Of a stretch of 64,000 bases of DNA, positions 8,935-16,879 are shown piece by piece. Positions within the stretch are counted from its first letter, which is position 1. The number at the start of each line of letters is the position of its first letter. Under the pieces are notes generated by a model. The model was not told where the DNA came from. It saw nothing but the letters and a program-made list of their open reading frames with translations, and made no database searches. This stretch comes from Maribellus sp. CM-23 (GTDB lineage Bacteria; Bacteroidota; Bacteroidia; Bacteroidales; Prolixibacteraceae), in the NCBI RefSeq assembly GCF_021354595.1, contig NZ_JADWYJ010000002.1, positions 248,001 through 312,000 of the forward strand. Reading direction: 5' to 3'. The translations under genes and the position numbers were made by a program.

Positions 8935-11900
8935 ATGAAAAAGTTTCTTTCATTTATCTTTTCAATGTTTTTTACCGGAATTCTTCTGGTCGTTTTTGCC
9001 ATTGCCATTGGCTATGCCACCTTTATTGAAAACGACTACGGAACCATAACCGCCAAAATATTGATCTACAATTCCAAGTGGTTCGAGATACTCATGATCA
9101 TACTTACCATTAACCTGATCGGGAGTATTTTCAAGTACGAGTTATTTACCAAGAAGAAATGGACAGTGCTACTTTTTCATCTTTCATTTATCGTTATTCT
9201 GATTGGTGCCGCCATCACCCGCTACTACGGATACGAAGGATCGATGCACATTCGGGAAGGTGAATCAACCGATTTTATCGTTTCGGAAGCCAATTTTGTC
9301 ACCATAAAAGCAAAGAATGGCAACGAAACAGTTGAAACAGAAAAAGAAGTAAAATTCTCACCCTATACCGCCAATTCCTTTTCGGCAAACATCGAGGTTG
9401 GCGGACAAAGCATTCACATAAAAAATGAAGTATTTATGCCCTCGGCAGCCGAAAACCTGGTGGTTGATCCTACCGGGGAACCCATTGTATCGCTCATAGC
9501 TGTTTACAACGGGGTACGTGCCGACTTTAACCTTCGCCAGGGCGATTTAAAGCATTTTGGCCCCATCTCGGTTGGTTTTGAAACAGCCAAAGATGTGAAC
9601 GTACAACTAAAACTGGTGGATGGAAACATCGTACTGGCTTCATCCGATACCATCCAGGCGTCGCAAATGAATGAAAGCCAGTCGGAACTTATACCGGCCG
9701 ACTCGGCAGTTGCTGTAAATAATCAAAAGGTTTATACGCTGAACGGACTGAATTTTGCAGTAAAACAGTTTCTACAAAAAGGTAAAACACAACTGGTATA
9801 CCAGCAGGCACAGCGGGGTGCACCAACCACCGATGCCATAAAAACCATTCTTTCATCGGGAGGCGAAAGCAAAGAACTGGTTGTTTACGGTCAAAACGGA
9901 ACCGTTGGCGATTTTTATACCACCCACATCAACGGAACGGAAGTATCCATCTCTTACGGGGCAAAAATCATTCAACTCCCCTTCGCTATTTATCTTGAAG
10001 ATTTTCAGCTCGAACGCTATCCCGGCTCCAACAGCCCATCGTCGTATGCCAGCGAGGTGGTGTTAAAAGACGGAAGCTACGAAATGCCCTACCGTATTTT
10101 TATGAACAATATTCTGAAGCACAAAGGATACCGTTTTTTCCAGTCGTCGTACGACACCGACGAGAAAGGAACCATTTTATCGGTAAACAGCGACAAAGCA
10201 GGTACCTCAGTCACTTATTTCGGATACCTGATCATGGCCCTTGGAATGGTACTAACCCTTTTCAACAGAAACAGCCGTTTTAAACGTCTGCTCAAGGCTT
10301 CGGCCAAACTTGCTGCCGAACGCAAGAAACTGATGGTAATGCTGGCCGCCGGAATCTTACTTTCATTTCCGGCACACTCGCAAACCGCAGCTTACACCGA
10401 CATGGACAAAGACCATGTAAAGGCTTTTGAGGAATTGTTGGTTCAAAGCCGTAAAGGACGCGTGGAACCCGTTTCAACCATTGCTTCCGAGATTTTACGA
10501 AAAGTTGCCAAGGAAACCAGCTGGGAAGGTCTGTCGGCCACCGAGGTTTTCCTGGATATGCAGGCAAATCCTGAAAAATGGAAAAACATTCCGGTGATTA
10601 AAGTTGCCAATCCTGAGCTAAGAAAAATGCTGGGTGCGCAGGGTAAATATGCCAGCTTTAATTCCATTGTGGTTCCGCGCGAAATGGGCGGTTACAAGTT
10701 AAACAAGATGGTGCAGGAAGCCTATGCAAAAAAGAGCAACCAGCGTAACAAGCTCGACAAAGAAGTGATAAATGTTGACGAGCGCGTAAATATTCTGATG
10801 CGTGTTTTTACCGACGGGTTCCTGAACGTATTCCCGATTCCGGGAGACGAGAACCACAAATGGATTTCCATTAACGAAACCCACGAAATGAAAGCTGACG
10901 ATGCTGCTTTTGCGCATCAAACCATCCAGGCTTATTTTACTTCAGTGGCCAGTAAAGACTGGGCAACAGCCAATCAACTGCTTACCAACCTGAAAACCTA
11001 CCAACAAAATTACGGAGCCAAAATCTCTCCCACCCCAACCAAGGTAAAACTGGAGGTACTCTACAACCAACTCAACATATTCGGAAAACTGGCCAAGATA
11101 TTTATGTTTACCGGTCTTATCCTTTTGGTTTTACAACTGGTAACCTTGTTTAATCCAAAAATCCAGCTCCGGTGGCTCAAAAACCTGGCTCTCATTTTCA
11201 TCTTTATTCTTTTTGTGGCCGAAACAACCGGGCTTGGAATCCGATGGTACATTTCGGAACACGCGCCCTGGAGTAACGGCTACGAGTCGATGATCTTTAT
11301 CAGCTGGGCAACCTGTTTGGGCGGGCTCATTTTTGCAAAGCGTTCAGAAATTACGCTCTCGCTTACCTCTGTTCTGGCGGGTTTAACACTGCTGGTAGCC
11401 GGTATGAGCTGGATGAGTCCCGAGATCACCAACCTGGTTCCGGTTCTGCAATCGTATTGGCTGATCATTCACGTGGCAATTATCACGGCCAGCTATGGTT
11501 TCCTCGGAATAAGCGCCTTGCTTGGATTTCTGAACCTGGTGCTGATGATTTTCAAAAATAAAAACAACGCACAACGTATCAATCTAACCATACGCGAGCT
11601 GGTCAACATTATCCAGATTTCGCTTATAATTGGCGCACTGATGCTCATTATCGGTTCATTTTTGGGTGGCGTTTGGGCCAACGAAAGCTGGGGCCGTTAT
11701 TGGGGTTGGGATCCGAAAGAAACCTGGGCGCTGGTAACCGTAATCGTTTACACCTTTATCACACACATGCACCGTATTCCGGGGCTGCGTGGAAACTTTG
11801 CCATGAGCACGGCAGCTGTTTTGGGGATCAGTTCGGTTCTGATGACCTATTTTGGGGTGAATTATTACCTGTCAGGGCTACATTCATACGCACAGGGAGA

Positions 11901-12018
11901 ACCTGCCCCCATTCCTTCGGGAGTTTACGTTGCCATTATTGTAGTAGCCATTGTTGTAGTGGCTGCTTACATGGCCGAAAAAGTTAAACCAACTCCTGCC
12001 GAAGAGCTGGAAGAGTAA
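8935..12018 (+). CDS. ccsBA: Fused cytochrome c biogenesis protein CcsBA (ResB-ResC)
   Basis: This encodes 1027 residues. The N-terminal third is CcsB/ResB: three hydrophobic helices in residues 1-105, a large soluble periplasmic domain, and a fourth helix near VTYFGYLIMALGMVLTLF. A second periplasmic stretch follows, and the C-terminal third (about 715-1015) is CcsA/ResC with the haem-handling WWD motif (WGRYWGWDPKETWAL, about residue 918). Conserved histidines flank it (WLIIHVAIITA, FITHMHRIPG). This system II enzyme exports haem and attaches it to CXXCH apocytochromes at the outer face of the inner membrane. Its place directly after eight cytochrome genes with more than 35 haem sites fits that job. 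The single-chain fusion is usual in Bacteroidota. Confidence 0.93.
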   Translation: MKKFLSFIFSMFFTGILLVVFAIAIGYATFIENDYGTITAKILIYNSKWFEILMIILTINLIGSIFKYELFTKKKWTVLLFHLSFIVILIGAAITRYYGYEGSMHIREGESTDFIVSEANFVTIKAKNGNETVETEKEVKFSPYTANSFSANIEVGGQSIHIKNEVFMPSAAENLVVDPTGEPIVSLIAVYNGVRADFNLRQGDLKHFGPISVGFETAKDVNVQLKLVDGNIVLASSDTIQASQMNESQSELIPADSAVAVNNQKVYTLNGLNFAVKQFLQKGKTQLVYQQAQRGAPTTDAIKTILSSGGESKELVVYGQNGTVGDFYTTHINGTEVSISYGAKIIQLPFAIYLEDFQLERYPGSNSPSSYASEVVLKDGSYEMPYRIFMNNILKHKGYRFFQSSYDTDEKGTILSVNSDKAGTSVTYFGYLIMALGMVLTLFNRNSRFKRLLKASAKLAAERKKLMVMLAAGILLSFPAHSQTAAYTDMDKDHVKAFEELLVQSRKGRVEPVSTIASEILRKVAKETSWEGLSATEVFLDMQANPEKWKNIPVIKVANPELRKMLGAQGKYASFNSIVVPREMGGYKLNKMVQEAYAKKSNQRNKLDKEVINVDERVNILMRVFTDGFLNVFPIPGDENHKWISINETHEMKADDAAFAHQTIQAYFTSVASKDWATANQLLTNLKTYQQNYGAKISPTPTKVKLEVLYNQLNIFGKLAKIFMFTGLILLVLQLVTLFNPKIQLRWLKNLALIFIFILFVAETTGLGIRWYISEHAPWSNGYESMIFISWATCLGGLIFAKRSEITLSLTSVLAGLTLLVAGMSWMSPEITNLVPVLQSYWLIIHVAIITASYGFLGISALLGFLNLVLMIFKNKNNAQRINLTIRELVNIIQISLIIGALMLIIGSFLGGVWANESWGRYWGWDPKETWALVTVIVYTFITHMHRIPGLRGNFAMSTAAVLGISSVLMTYFGVNYYLSGLHSYAQGEPAPIPSGVYVAIIVVAIVVVAAYMAEKVKPTPAEELEE

Positions 12019-12035
12019 TAATTTTTACACATCTG

Positions 12036-12077
12036 AAAGAACCACTCTGATCTTGCATTGGAGTGGTTCTTTTTTTA
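12036..12077 (+). terminator. Intrinsic terminator after ccsBA
   Basis: AAAGAACCACTC (12036-12047) pairs perfectly with GAGTGGTTCTTT (12061-12072), followed by more T. Confidence 0.9.
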
Positions 12078-12168
12078 TCAGACTCCCAAACAAACCATTC
12101 GCGGAAATTTCTAAGACAAGCATTTGCTAACCTGACAAACAACATATCTAATTATCTACATTCTTTAT

Positions 12169-12176
12169 TATATTTG
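12169..12176 (+). promoter_or_regulatory. -7 promoter element of the molybdopterin operon
   Basis: TATATTTG fits TAnnTTTG. It predicts a transcript start near 12182-12184, just before the first helix of the structured leader at 12189. That position supports reading the following 120 nt as leader RNA. Confidence 0.6.
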
Positions 12177-12186
12177 CGACATCATA

Positions 12187-12300
12187 AATCTCCGAGCCTT
12201 TGCGCCTAAAACCATGTCAGGGCGAAAAGGCCGATGGGATGTCCCGGAAACAGGCCATCCTCCCGCATTCCCGGGTTATGGGAAAAAATTGGAAAGGAGA
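12187..12300 (+). promoter_or_regulatory. Candidate molybdenum cofactor (Moco) riboswitch leader
   Basis: The leader between the promoter and mobB folds into a closed multi-helix structure. P1 is TCTCC (12189-12193) with GGAGA (12296-12300). P2 is formed by GCC (12196-12198) with GGC (12229-12231), and inside it CGCC (12203-12206) with GGCG (12221-12224). P3 is GGATG (12237-12241) with CATCC (12256-12260). P4 is TTCCC (12268-12272) with GGGAA (12280-12284). Short purine-rich strings such as GCGAAAAGGCC and CCGGAAAC occupy the loops. The Moco RNA motif is known to precede molybdopterin genes, and the gene context here fits exactly. The family name is inferred by context and general look, not by a covariance search. 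The reading frame through it is open by chance only. Confidence 0.6.
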
Positions 12301-12379
12301 CGAGTCTTTCGCACATCTATTGGTGTGTAACTCTTTGCTTTCCACAACTTTTTTAATTTATTTTGATAAAAAGGAGCGA

Positions 12380-12931
12380 ATGAATACTTCCTCTGTCAAT
12401 AATAAAATCTCGATACCACACCTGTTACTGATTGCAGGCAACGGACGTAACGTAGGAAAAACCTTTCTTGCCTGTAGCATTATCAAACAGCTTTCTCAAA
12501 AAACACCCGTGTGCGGAGTAAAAATCACACCGCATTTTCATGCTTTTGAAGAGAAGAATGTTCTTTTCAAAAATGAAAACTTAATCATTTTGGAAGAAAA
12601 ACAGCTTACTCAAAAAGACAGCTCCCTGATGCTACAAGCCGGTGCAGACCGTGTTCTTTTTGTTATGACAAAAAAGGCTTCGTTGGGAGAATCGATGGAA
12701 CAGCTTCTGGCATTTTTACCCAACTCTGCTATTGTTTGCGAATCGGGTGGCTTGCATGAATACGTAGAACCGGGGCTTTTTCTTTTCGTCAATTTGAATG
12801 ACAGGGAAATTCAAAAAAAGCATTTGCTCGGCTACAAGCCGGTCTACGTTCATAATTCCGGAAAGAATTTTGACCTTGACATAAAAACAATAGAATTTTC
12901 AAACCATCAGTTTAGATTAAAACATGAGTAA
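12380..12931 (+). CDS. mobB: MobB-like molybdopterin-guanine dinucleotide adapter P-loop protein
   Basis: This encodes 183 residues with start ATG 12380, preceded by AAGGAG at 12371-12376, one of the few clear Shine-Dalgarno sites here. The frame stays open back to a TTG at 12200, but that lies in the structured leader. The Walker A motif is GNGRNVGKTF near residues 20-29, typical of MobB, which binds GTP and assists attachment of GMP to molybdopterin. The C-terminal part is less conserved (CESGGLHEYVEPGLFLFVN). The 3' end overlaps moeA by 8 nt. No mobA nucleotidyltransferase is seen in the window, so the partner is elsewhere or the role is broader. Confidence 0.75.
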   Translation: MNTSSVNNKISIPHLLLIAGNGRNVGKTFLACSIIKQLSQKTPVCGVKITPHFHAFEEKNVLFKNENLIILEEKQLTQKDSSLMLQAGADRVLFVMTKKASLGESMEQLLAFLPNSAIVCESGGLHEYVEPGLFLFVNLNDREIQKKHLLGYKPVYVHNSGKNFDLDIKTIEFSNHQFRLKHE

Positions 12932-14099
12932 GTTTGACGATATATTATCGCTGATAAAACAACTTCCGGAGGTATACGCAACCGAAGAAATTGCGTTGGA
13001 AGATGCTTACAACCGGGTACTGCGCGAAGAGGTGCGGGCTGACATGAACATGCCCCCCTTTCACAAATCGGCGATGGATGGCTATGCCTGCCATTTTGAA
13101 GACCTTGGCGGTGAAATGGAAGTATTGGAAGTGATCCATGCCGGAATGATGCCGACACAAACGGTTGGCCGTAACCAATGCTCAAAGATCATGACAGGCG
13201 CTGCCGTTCCGGATGGTTGCGATTGTGTTTTTAAGGTGGAGGATTCTGAAGAGGTGACTAAAAACACGGTGCGCTGCATTAACCCGCGAACAGCCCGAAA
13301 CATTTGTTACACCGGAGAAGACTACCGCCAGGGAGACGTCCTGATAAAGGAAGGAACAATTGTAAGCGTTCCGCAAATGGCTGTTTTGGCAGGTGCCGGG
13401 TATGCCAACATAAAAGTTTCGGCGCGCCCTGGAATAACAGTGATTGCCACCGGCAGTGAGTTGGTGAAACCGCACGAAAAGCCAGAACCCGGCCAAATCA
13501 GAAACAGTAATTCGAGCCAGGTAATTACGCAGCTTCGAAAAATGAACCTGGAAGTGGTGGAAAATCTTCAGTTAAAAGACGATTATGACCTGCTGACGCA
13601 AAAGTTCAACGAAGCTTTAGAAAACTCCGACATCCTCATATTTACCGGCGGCGCATCGGTGGGCGATTTCGATTTTATTCCGGAAATATTAAAAGAACAG
13701 GGCTTCAAAATATATTGGGACCGCACGGGGTTTAAACCCGGCAACCCGATGACCTTCTCGCAAAACGGAAACAAATTTGTTATCGGCCTTTCCGGCAACC
13801 CGGTATCATCTCTGGTACAGTTCGAACTGCTTGCCAAACCGGCCATTTACCAACTAATGGGGGCAAAATACACTCCCACCCGGATTATGGCTACATTGAA
13901 TTTTGACTACCAGCGCAAAAAAGCAGACCGTCTGGCCATTGTACCGGTGTTTTTTGGCAACGAAGGTCGGATTGAAGAAATACCTTTTCACGGTTCCGCG
14001 CACATCAATGCGCTGATTTCGGCCACTGCCTTAATGGAAATACCTCTGGGAGTAAGCACAATCAATAAAGGCGAAACTGTTTATGTTAGACCGCTTTAA
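12924..14099 (+). CDS. moeA: Molybdopterin molybdenumtransferase MoeA
   Basis: This encodes 391 residues, a usual length for MoeA. Domain order is correct: the N-terminal segment with MNMPPFHKSAMDGYA, the linker domain with IMTGAAVPDGCDCVFKVED, the MoCF-binding domain with ITVIATGSELV, RNSNSSQV and FTGGASVGDFDF, then GNPVSSLVQFELLAKPAI and a C-terminal beta domain. MoeA inserts molybdate into adenylylated molybdopterin. It overlaps mobB at its start and moaA by 17 nt at its end, so translation is coupled across the operon. Confidence 0.95.
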   Translation: MSKFDDILSLIKQLPEVYATEEIALEDAYNRVLREEVRADMNMPPFHKSAMDGYACHFEDLGGEMEVLEVIHAGMMPTQTVGRNQCSKIMTGAAVPDGCDCVFKVEDSEEVTKNTVRCINPRTARNICYTGEDYRQGDVLIKEGTIVSVPQMAVLAGAGYANIKVSARPGITVIATGSELVKPHEKPEPGQIRNSNSSQVITQLRKMNLEVVENLQLKDDYDLLTQKFNEALENSDILIFTGGASVGDFDFIPEILKEQGFKIYWDRTGFKPGNPMTFSQNGNKFVIGLSGNPVSSLVQFELLAKPAIYQLMGAKYTPTRIMATLNFDYQRKKADRLAIVPVFFGNEGRIEEIPFHGSAHINALISATALMEIPLGVSTINKGETVYVRPL

Positions 14100-14883
14100 C
14101 CGACATATCACCTATCTGCGCATCTCGGTTACCGATCGCTGTAACTTTCGATGCGAGTACTGCATGCCCGCCGAAGGTGTGCCATGGAAACCGCATGAAG
14201 AAATTCTGAGCTTCCGGGAAATAGCCGACATCGTAAAAGTTGGGACAAAACTTGGAATTAAGAAGATCCGCCTCACCGGAGGCGAACCACTGGTTCGCAA
14301 GGATTTACCGGAACTGATAAAAATGCTGGCAGAGATTCCGGAAATTGAAGAAATAGGGATGACCACCAACGGTGTTCTTCTTCCCAAATATGCCCAACAA
14401 TTAAAGGAAGCCGGACTAACGCGCGTCAACATTAGTTTAGACACCTTAGACCCGGAAAAATTCAGAAAGATAACCCGTTTGGGAAATCTCGACGATGTTC
14501 TGAAAGGAATAGACGCCGCTTTAGAAGCCGGGCTTTTGCCGGTTAAAATAAACTTTGTGCGCATTCCGGGAGAAAATGAACCGGATGAACAGGCAGTTAG
14601 GGAATTTTGCAAAAATAAGAGCCTGAAGTTGCGTTTTATCCGACAGATGGACCTGCGCACCGGAGAATTTTATGCCGTAGATGGCGGCGAAGGCGGAGTT
14701 TGTAACATCTGCAACCGCTTGCGGCTTACGGCAGATGGTTTTATTGTTCCCTGCCTGCATTCTGACCTTAGGTACAGCACCCGCGAGCTCGGAATTCAAG
14801 AAGCTTACAGCAAGGCCGTTCATTTTAAACCCGAAAAAGGGACGAGCAGTACCACACACGATTTTTCAAATATTGGAGGATAA
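14083..14883 (+). CDS. moaA: GTP 3',8-cyclase MoaA, unusually short form
   Basis: This encodes a radical SAM enzyme for the first step of molybdopterin synthesis (GTP to 3',8-cyclo-GTP). The N-terminal cluster motif is CNFRCEYC (CX3CX2C), followed by LTGGEPLVRKDL, MTTNG and VNISLDTLDPEKF. The C-terminal cluster is CNICNRLRLTADGFIVPC (CX2CX13C), and the chain ends in the conserved GG. However it has 266 residues against about 330 in E. coli MoaA. The missing part lies between LRFIRQMDL and the second cluster, and some residues after it are also lost. Both clusters, the arginines of RLR and the terminal GG remain, so it is likely active. A short subfamily is more likely than decay, since the frame is intact and the operon is tight. 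Confidence 0.88.
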   Translation: MLDRFNRHITYLRISVTDRCNFRCEYCMPAEGVPWKPHEEILSFREIADIVKVGTKLGIKKIRLTGGEPLVRKDLPELIKMLAEIPEIEEIGMTTNGVLLPKYAQQLKEAGLTRVNISLDTLDPEKFRKITRLGNLDDVLKGIDAALEAGLLPVKINFVRIPGENEPDEQAVREFCKNKSLKLRFIRQMDLRTGEFYAVDGGEGGVCNICNRLRLTADGFIVPCLHSDLRYSTRELGIQEAYSKAVHFKPEKGTSSTTHDFSNIGG

Positions 14884-14886
14884 AAT

Positions 14887-15339
14887 ATGAGCCAGTTATC
14901 ACATATCAACGACGAAGGAAAAGCCAACATGGTGGATGTCGGGCACAAACCATTGCAGGTTCGGACAGCCCAGGCATCGGGTTTTATCCGGCTTCAACCC
15001 GAAACGATAAAACTCATTCAGGAAAACCTGATCAAAAAAGGCGATGTACTGACCATAGCTGAAATAGCCGGCATTCAGGCGGCCAAGGAAACATCGCGAC
15101 TGATTCCGCTTTGCCACCCGCTTCAACTCACCAAAGTAGAAGTAAAAACCCACGTTACCGAAAATGGTGTTGAAATAAAAAGCCTCACCCGCTGTATCGG
15201 GCAAACCGGTGTGGAGATGGAAGCTTTAACTGCCGTAAACGTTGCCTTGCTAACCATTTACGACATGTGCAAGGCTGTTGACAAGCAAATGATTTTGAGC
15301 GACATAAAACTCGACTCAAAAGAAAAAACGGACCTCTAA
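14887..15339 (+). CDS. moaC: Cyclic pyranopterin monophosphate synthase MoaC
   Basis: This encodes 150 residues, close to the usual 155-160. It has the family's N-terminal phrase LSHINDEGKANMVDVGHKP, the core LIPLCHPLQLT, and the C-terminal segment TGVEMEALTAVNVALLTIYDMCKAVDK with the catalytic lysine and acidic residue. MoaC converts the MoaA product into cyclic pyranopterin monophosphate in the cytoplasm. It starts 3 nt after the moaA stop. Confidence 0.96.
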   Translation: MSQLSHINDEGKANMVDVGHKPLQVRTAQASGFIRLQPETIKLIQENLIKKGDVLTIAEIAGIQAAKETSRLIPLCHPLQLTKVEVKTHVTENGVEIKSLTRCIGQTGVEMEALTAVNVALLTIYDMCKAVDKQMILSDIKLDSKEKTDL

Positions 15340-15377
15340 TCTTACAACAAAAACGTTTTACTGAACAAAAAACCAAA

Positions 15378-16316
15378 ATGGATCAGAAATTTTGCACCAT
15401 AAAATCATTGAATATCTCGGAACAAAAAGGAACGATTAAAACGCCCCGGAAAGAGATTGTATTAACACCTGAAGGAATTGAAGGCGATGCCCACGCCGGA
15501 AGATGGCACCGGCAAGTGAGTCTTTTGGCCGCCGAAAGCATTAAACGTTTTGAAAGTGAACTGGGCCGCAAAATTGAATTTGGAGAGTTTGCAGAGAACA
15601 TTACCACCTTTGGTTTTGAAGTTCATAAAACCTTGCCATTCGACCGGTTTGTGTCCGGGGATGTTGTTTTGGAAGTGACACAAATAGGCAAAAAATGCCA
15701 CGGTACCAATTGCGAAATCTTTCAGCTTACCGGAAATTGTGTAATGCCCACCGAGGGTATTTTTTGCAGGGTAATCCAACCCGGTAAATTGCAGGAAAAT
15801 GAAACGCTGAATTATATTCCCAAAACCTTCCGCATAAAGGTAATTACCCTCAGTGACCGCGCCTATGAAGGAATTTACAAGGATAAAAGTGGCCCCCTCA
15901 TCGAAAAATTAACAAAGGATTGGTTGGCCAGCAAAGGCTATTTGTGTGAAACCGACAGAACGGTCATACCCGATGAACCCGATTGGCTTGAAAGCGAATT
16001 ACAGACTGCAATTGAACAAGGCTTCGACATTATTTACACCACCGGAAGTACAGGAATTGGTCCGCGCGACATCGCTCCCAAAATCATTTCTTCGTTTATT
16101 GATCTGGAGATTCCGGGCATTATGGACATGATCCGCCTGAAATACGGAACAGAAAAACCGAGCGCATTACTGAGCCGCTCGATAGCAGGAGTGAAAGACA
16201 AAACGCTTGTTTTTTCGCTGCCGGGTAGCACAAAAGCGGTAAACGAATATTTAAGCGAAATTCATAAAATACTGATGCACTCCTTTCTGATGCTGCATTC
16301 GATCGATAGTCATTAA
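15378..16316 (+). CDS. MOSC domain fused to MogA/MoaB molybdopterin adenylyltransferase
   Basis: This encodes 312 residues with two domains. Residues 1 to about 145 form a MOSC domain (EGDAHAGRWHRQVSLLA, then a conserved cysteine region KKCHGTNCEIF), the sulfur-carrier fold also found in molybdenum cofactor sulfurases and YiiM-like proteins. From about residue 152 a MogA/MoaB domain follows (VITLSDRAYEGIYKDKSGP, TTGSTGIGPRDIAP, and SLPGSTKAVNEYL), which adenylylates molybdopterin before MoeA inserts Mo. The fusion links two late steps of cofactor handling. It closes the operon; no MoaD, MoaE or MoeB is seen in the window. Convergent with the Nudix gene 9 nt downstream. Confidence 0.9.
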   Translation: MDQKFCTIKSLNISEQKGTIKTPRKEIVLTPEGIEGDAHAGRWHRQVSLLAAESIKRFESELGRKIEFGEFAENITTFGFEVHKTLPFDRFVSGDVVLEVTQIGKKCHGTNCEIFQLTGNCVMPTEGIFCRVIQPGKLQENETLNYIPKTFRIKVITLSDRAYEGIYKDKSGPLIEKLTKDWLASKGYLCETDRTVIPDEPDWLESELQTAIEQGFDIIYTTGSTGIGPRDIAPKIISSFIDLEIPGIMDMIRLKYGTEKPSALLSRSIAGVKDKTLVFSLPGSTKAVNEYLSEIHKILMHSFLMLHSIDSH

Positions 16317-16325
16317 TAGGGAAAG

Positions 16326-16748
16326 CTACTTTGCAGAAAAGAAATCATTCAGAATTTGAGCGTGGTCGAAAGCCAAAGTCGGAAGTTCGTTGACGGGGAA
16401 CCATTCTGCGCGGCTGGCATCGTCATTGCCGGCAACAGGTGCTTTTTCTTCGAGCTGAACCGAATGCACCACAGAAATGGTGCGATGGCGTGGATCACGA
16501 TCAATGGCATCGTAGGTGCGGAATTGCTGCATGGCTTCCACTTTCAACCCGGTTTCCTCTTCCAGCTCCCGAATGCAGGCTTGTTCCAGGGTTTCGTCCA
16601 TATCAATAAAACCACCTGGCAAAGCCCACTTGTTTGCGAACGGTTCTCTCCCCCGCTCGATCAAAAGCACCGAGGTATTGTTGTTTTGCTTTACAAATAC
16701 AATGGCATCTACCGTTAAGGCAGCACGAGGATATGGATAAGAATACAT
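16326..16748 (-). CDS. Nudix hydrolase
   Basis: This encodes 140 residues from the ATG at 16748 (MYSYPYPRAAL); an in-frame TTG at 16787 would add 13 residues and overlap the stop of the upstream small ORF. The Nudix box is GGFIDMDETLEQACIRELEE followed by ETGL, complete with the metal-binding glutamates. The start PYPRAALTVDAIVF and the end form are typical of Bacteroidota ADP-ribose pyrophosphatase-like members that act on nucleoside diphosphate derivatives. The substrate cannot be read from sequence. It is the last gene of a minus-strand run after the NlpC/P60 gene. Confidence 0.88.
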   Translation of the reverse strand: MYSYPYPRAALTVDAIVFVKQNNNTSVLLIERGREPFANKWALPGGFIDMDETLEQACIRELEEETGLKVEAMQQFRTYDAIDRDPRHRTISVVHSVQLEEKAPVAGNDDASRAEWFPVNELPTLAFDHAQILNDFFSAK

Positions 16749-16783
16749 TTCAGTATAATTTTTGAATGGAAGGTAACCTACAG

Positions 16784-16879
16784 TCAATCATCTTTCCGGC
16801 CGGTTTTCCAATACCTTAAAATCAGAAATACAACCGCCACAAAAATCGCCAGGTAAATTAAAAATTCAATCCGTTCCAT
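16784..16879 (-). CDS. Small single-pass membrane protein (31 residues)
   Basis: An ATG at 16877-16879 lies inside the last codons of the NlpC/P60 gene in another frame, and the ORF runs to TGA at 16784-16786. The product has a short acidic start (MERIE), one hydrophobic helix (FLIYLAIFVAVVFLIL) and a positive tail (RYWKTGRK). That is the layout of a real membrane microprotein. The overlap on both sides, with the NlpC/P60 stop and the alternative Nudix start, suggests translational coupling. There is no known family that I recognise. Confidence 0.45.
   Translation of the reverse strand: MERIEFLIYLAIFVAVVFLILRYWKTGRKDD

Noticed and set aside
8935..12018. Two separate genes for CcsB and CcsA
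   Set aside because: The frame is continuous without stop or start between the two domains; fusion is usual in this phylum.
12200..12379. N-terminal extension of mobB from TTG 12200
   Set aside because: It lies in the structured leader, and a Shine-Dalgarno site precedes ATG 12380.
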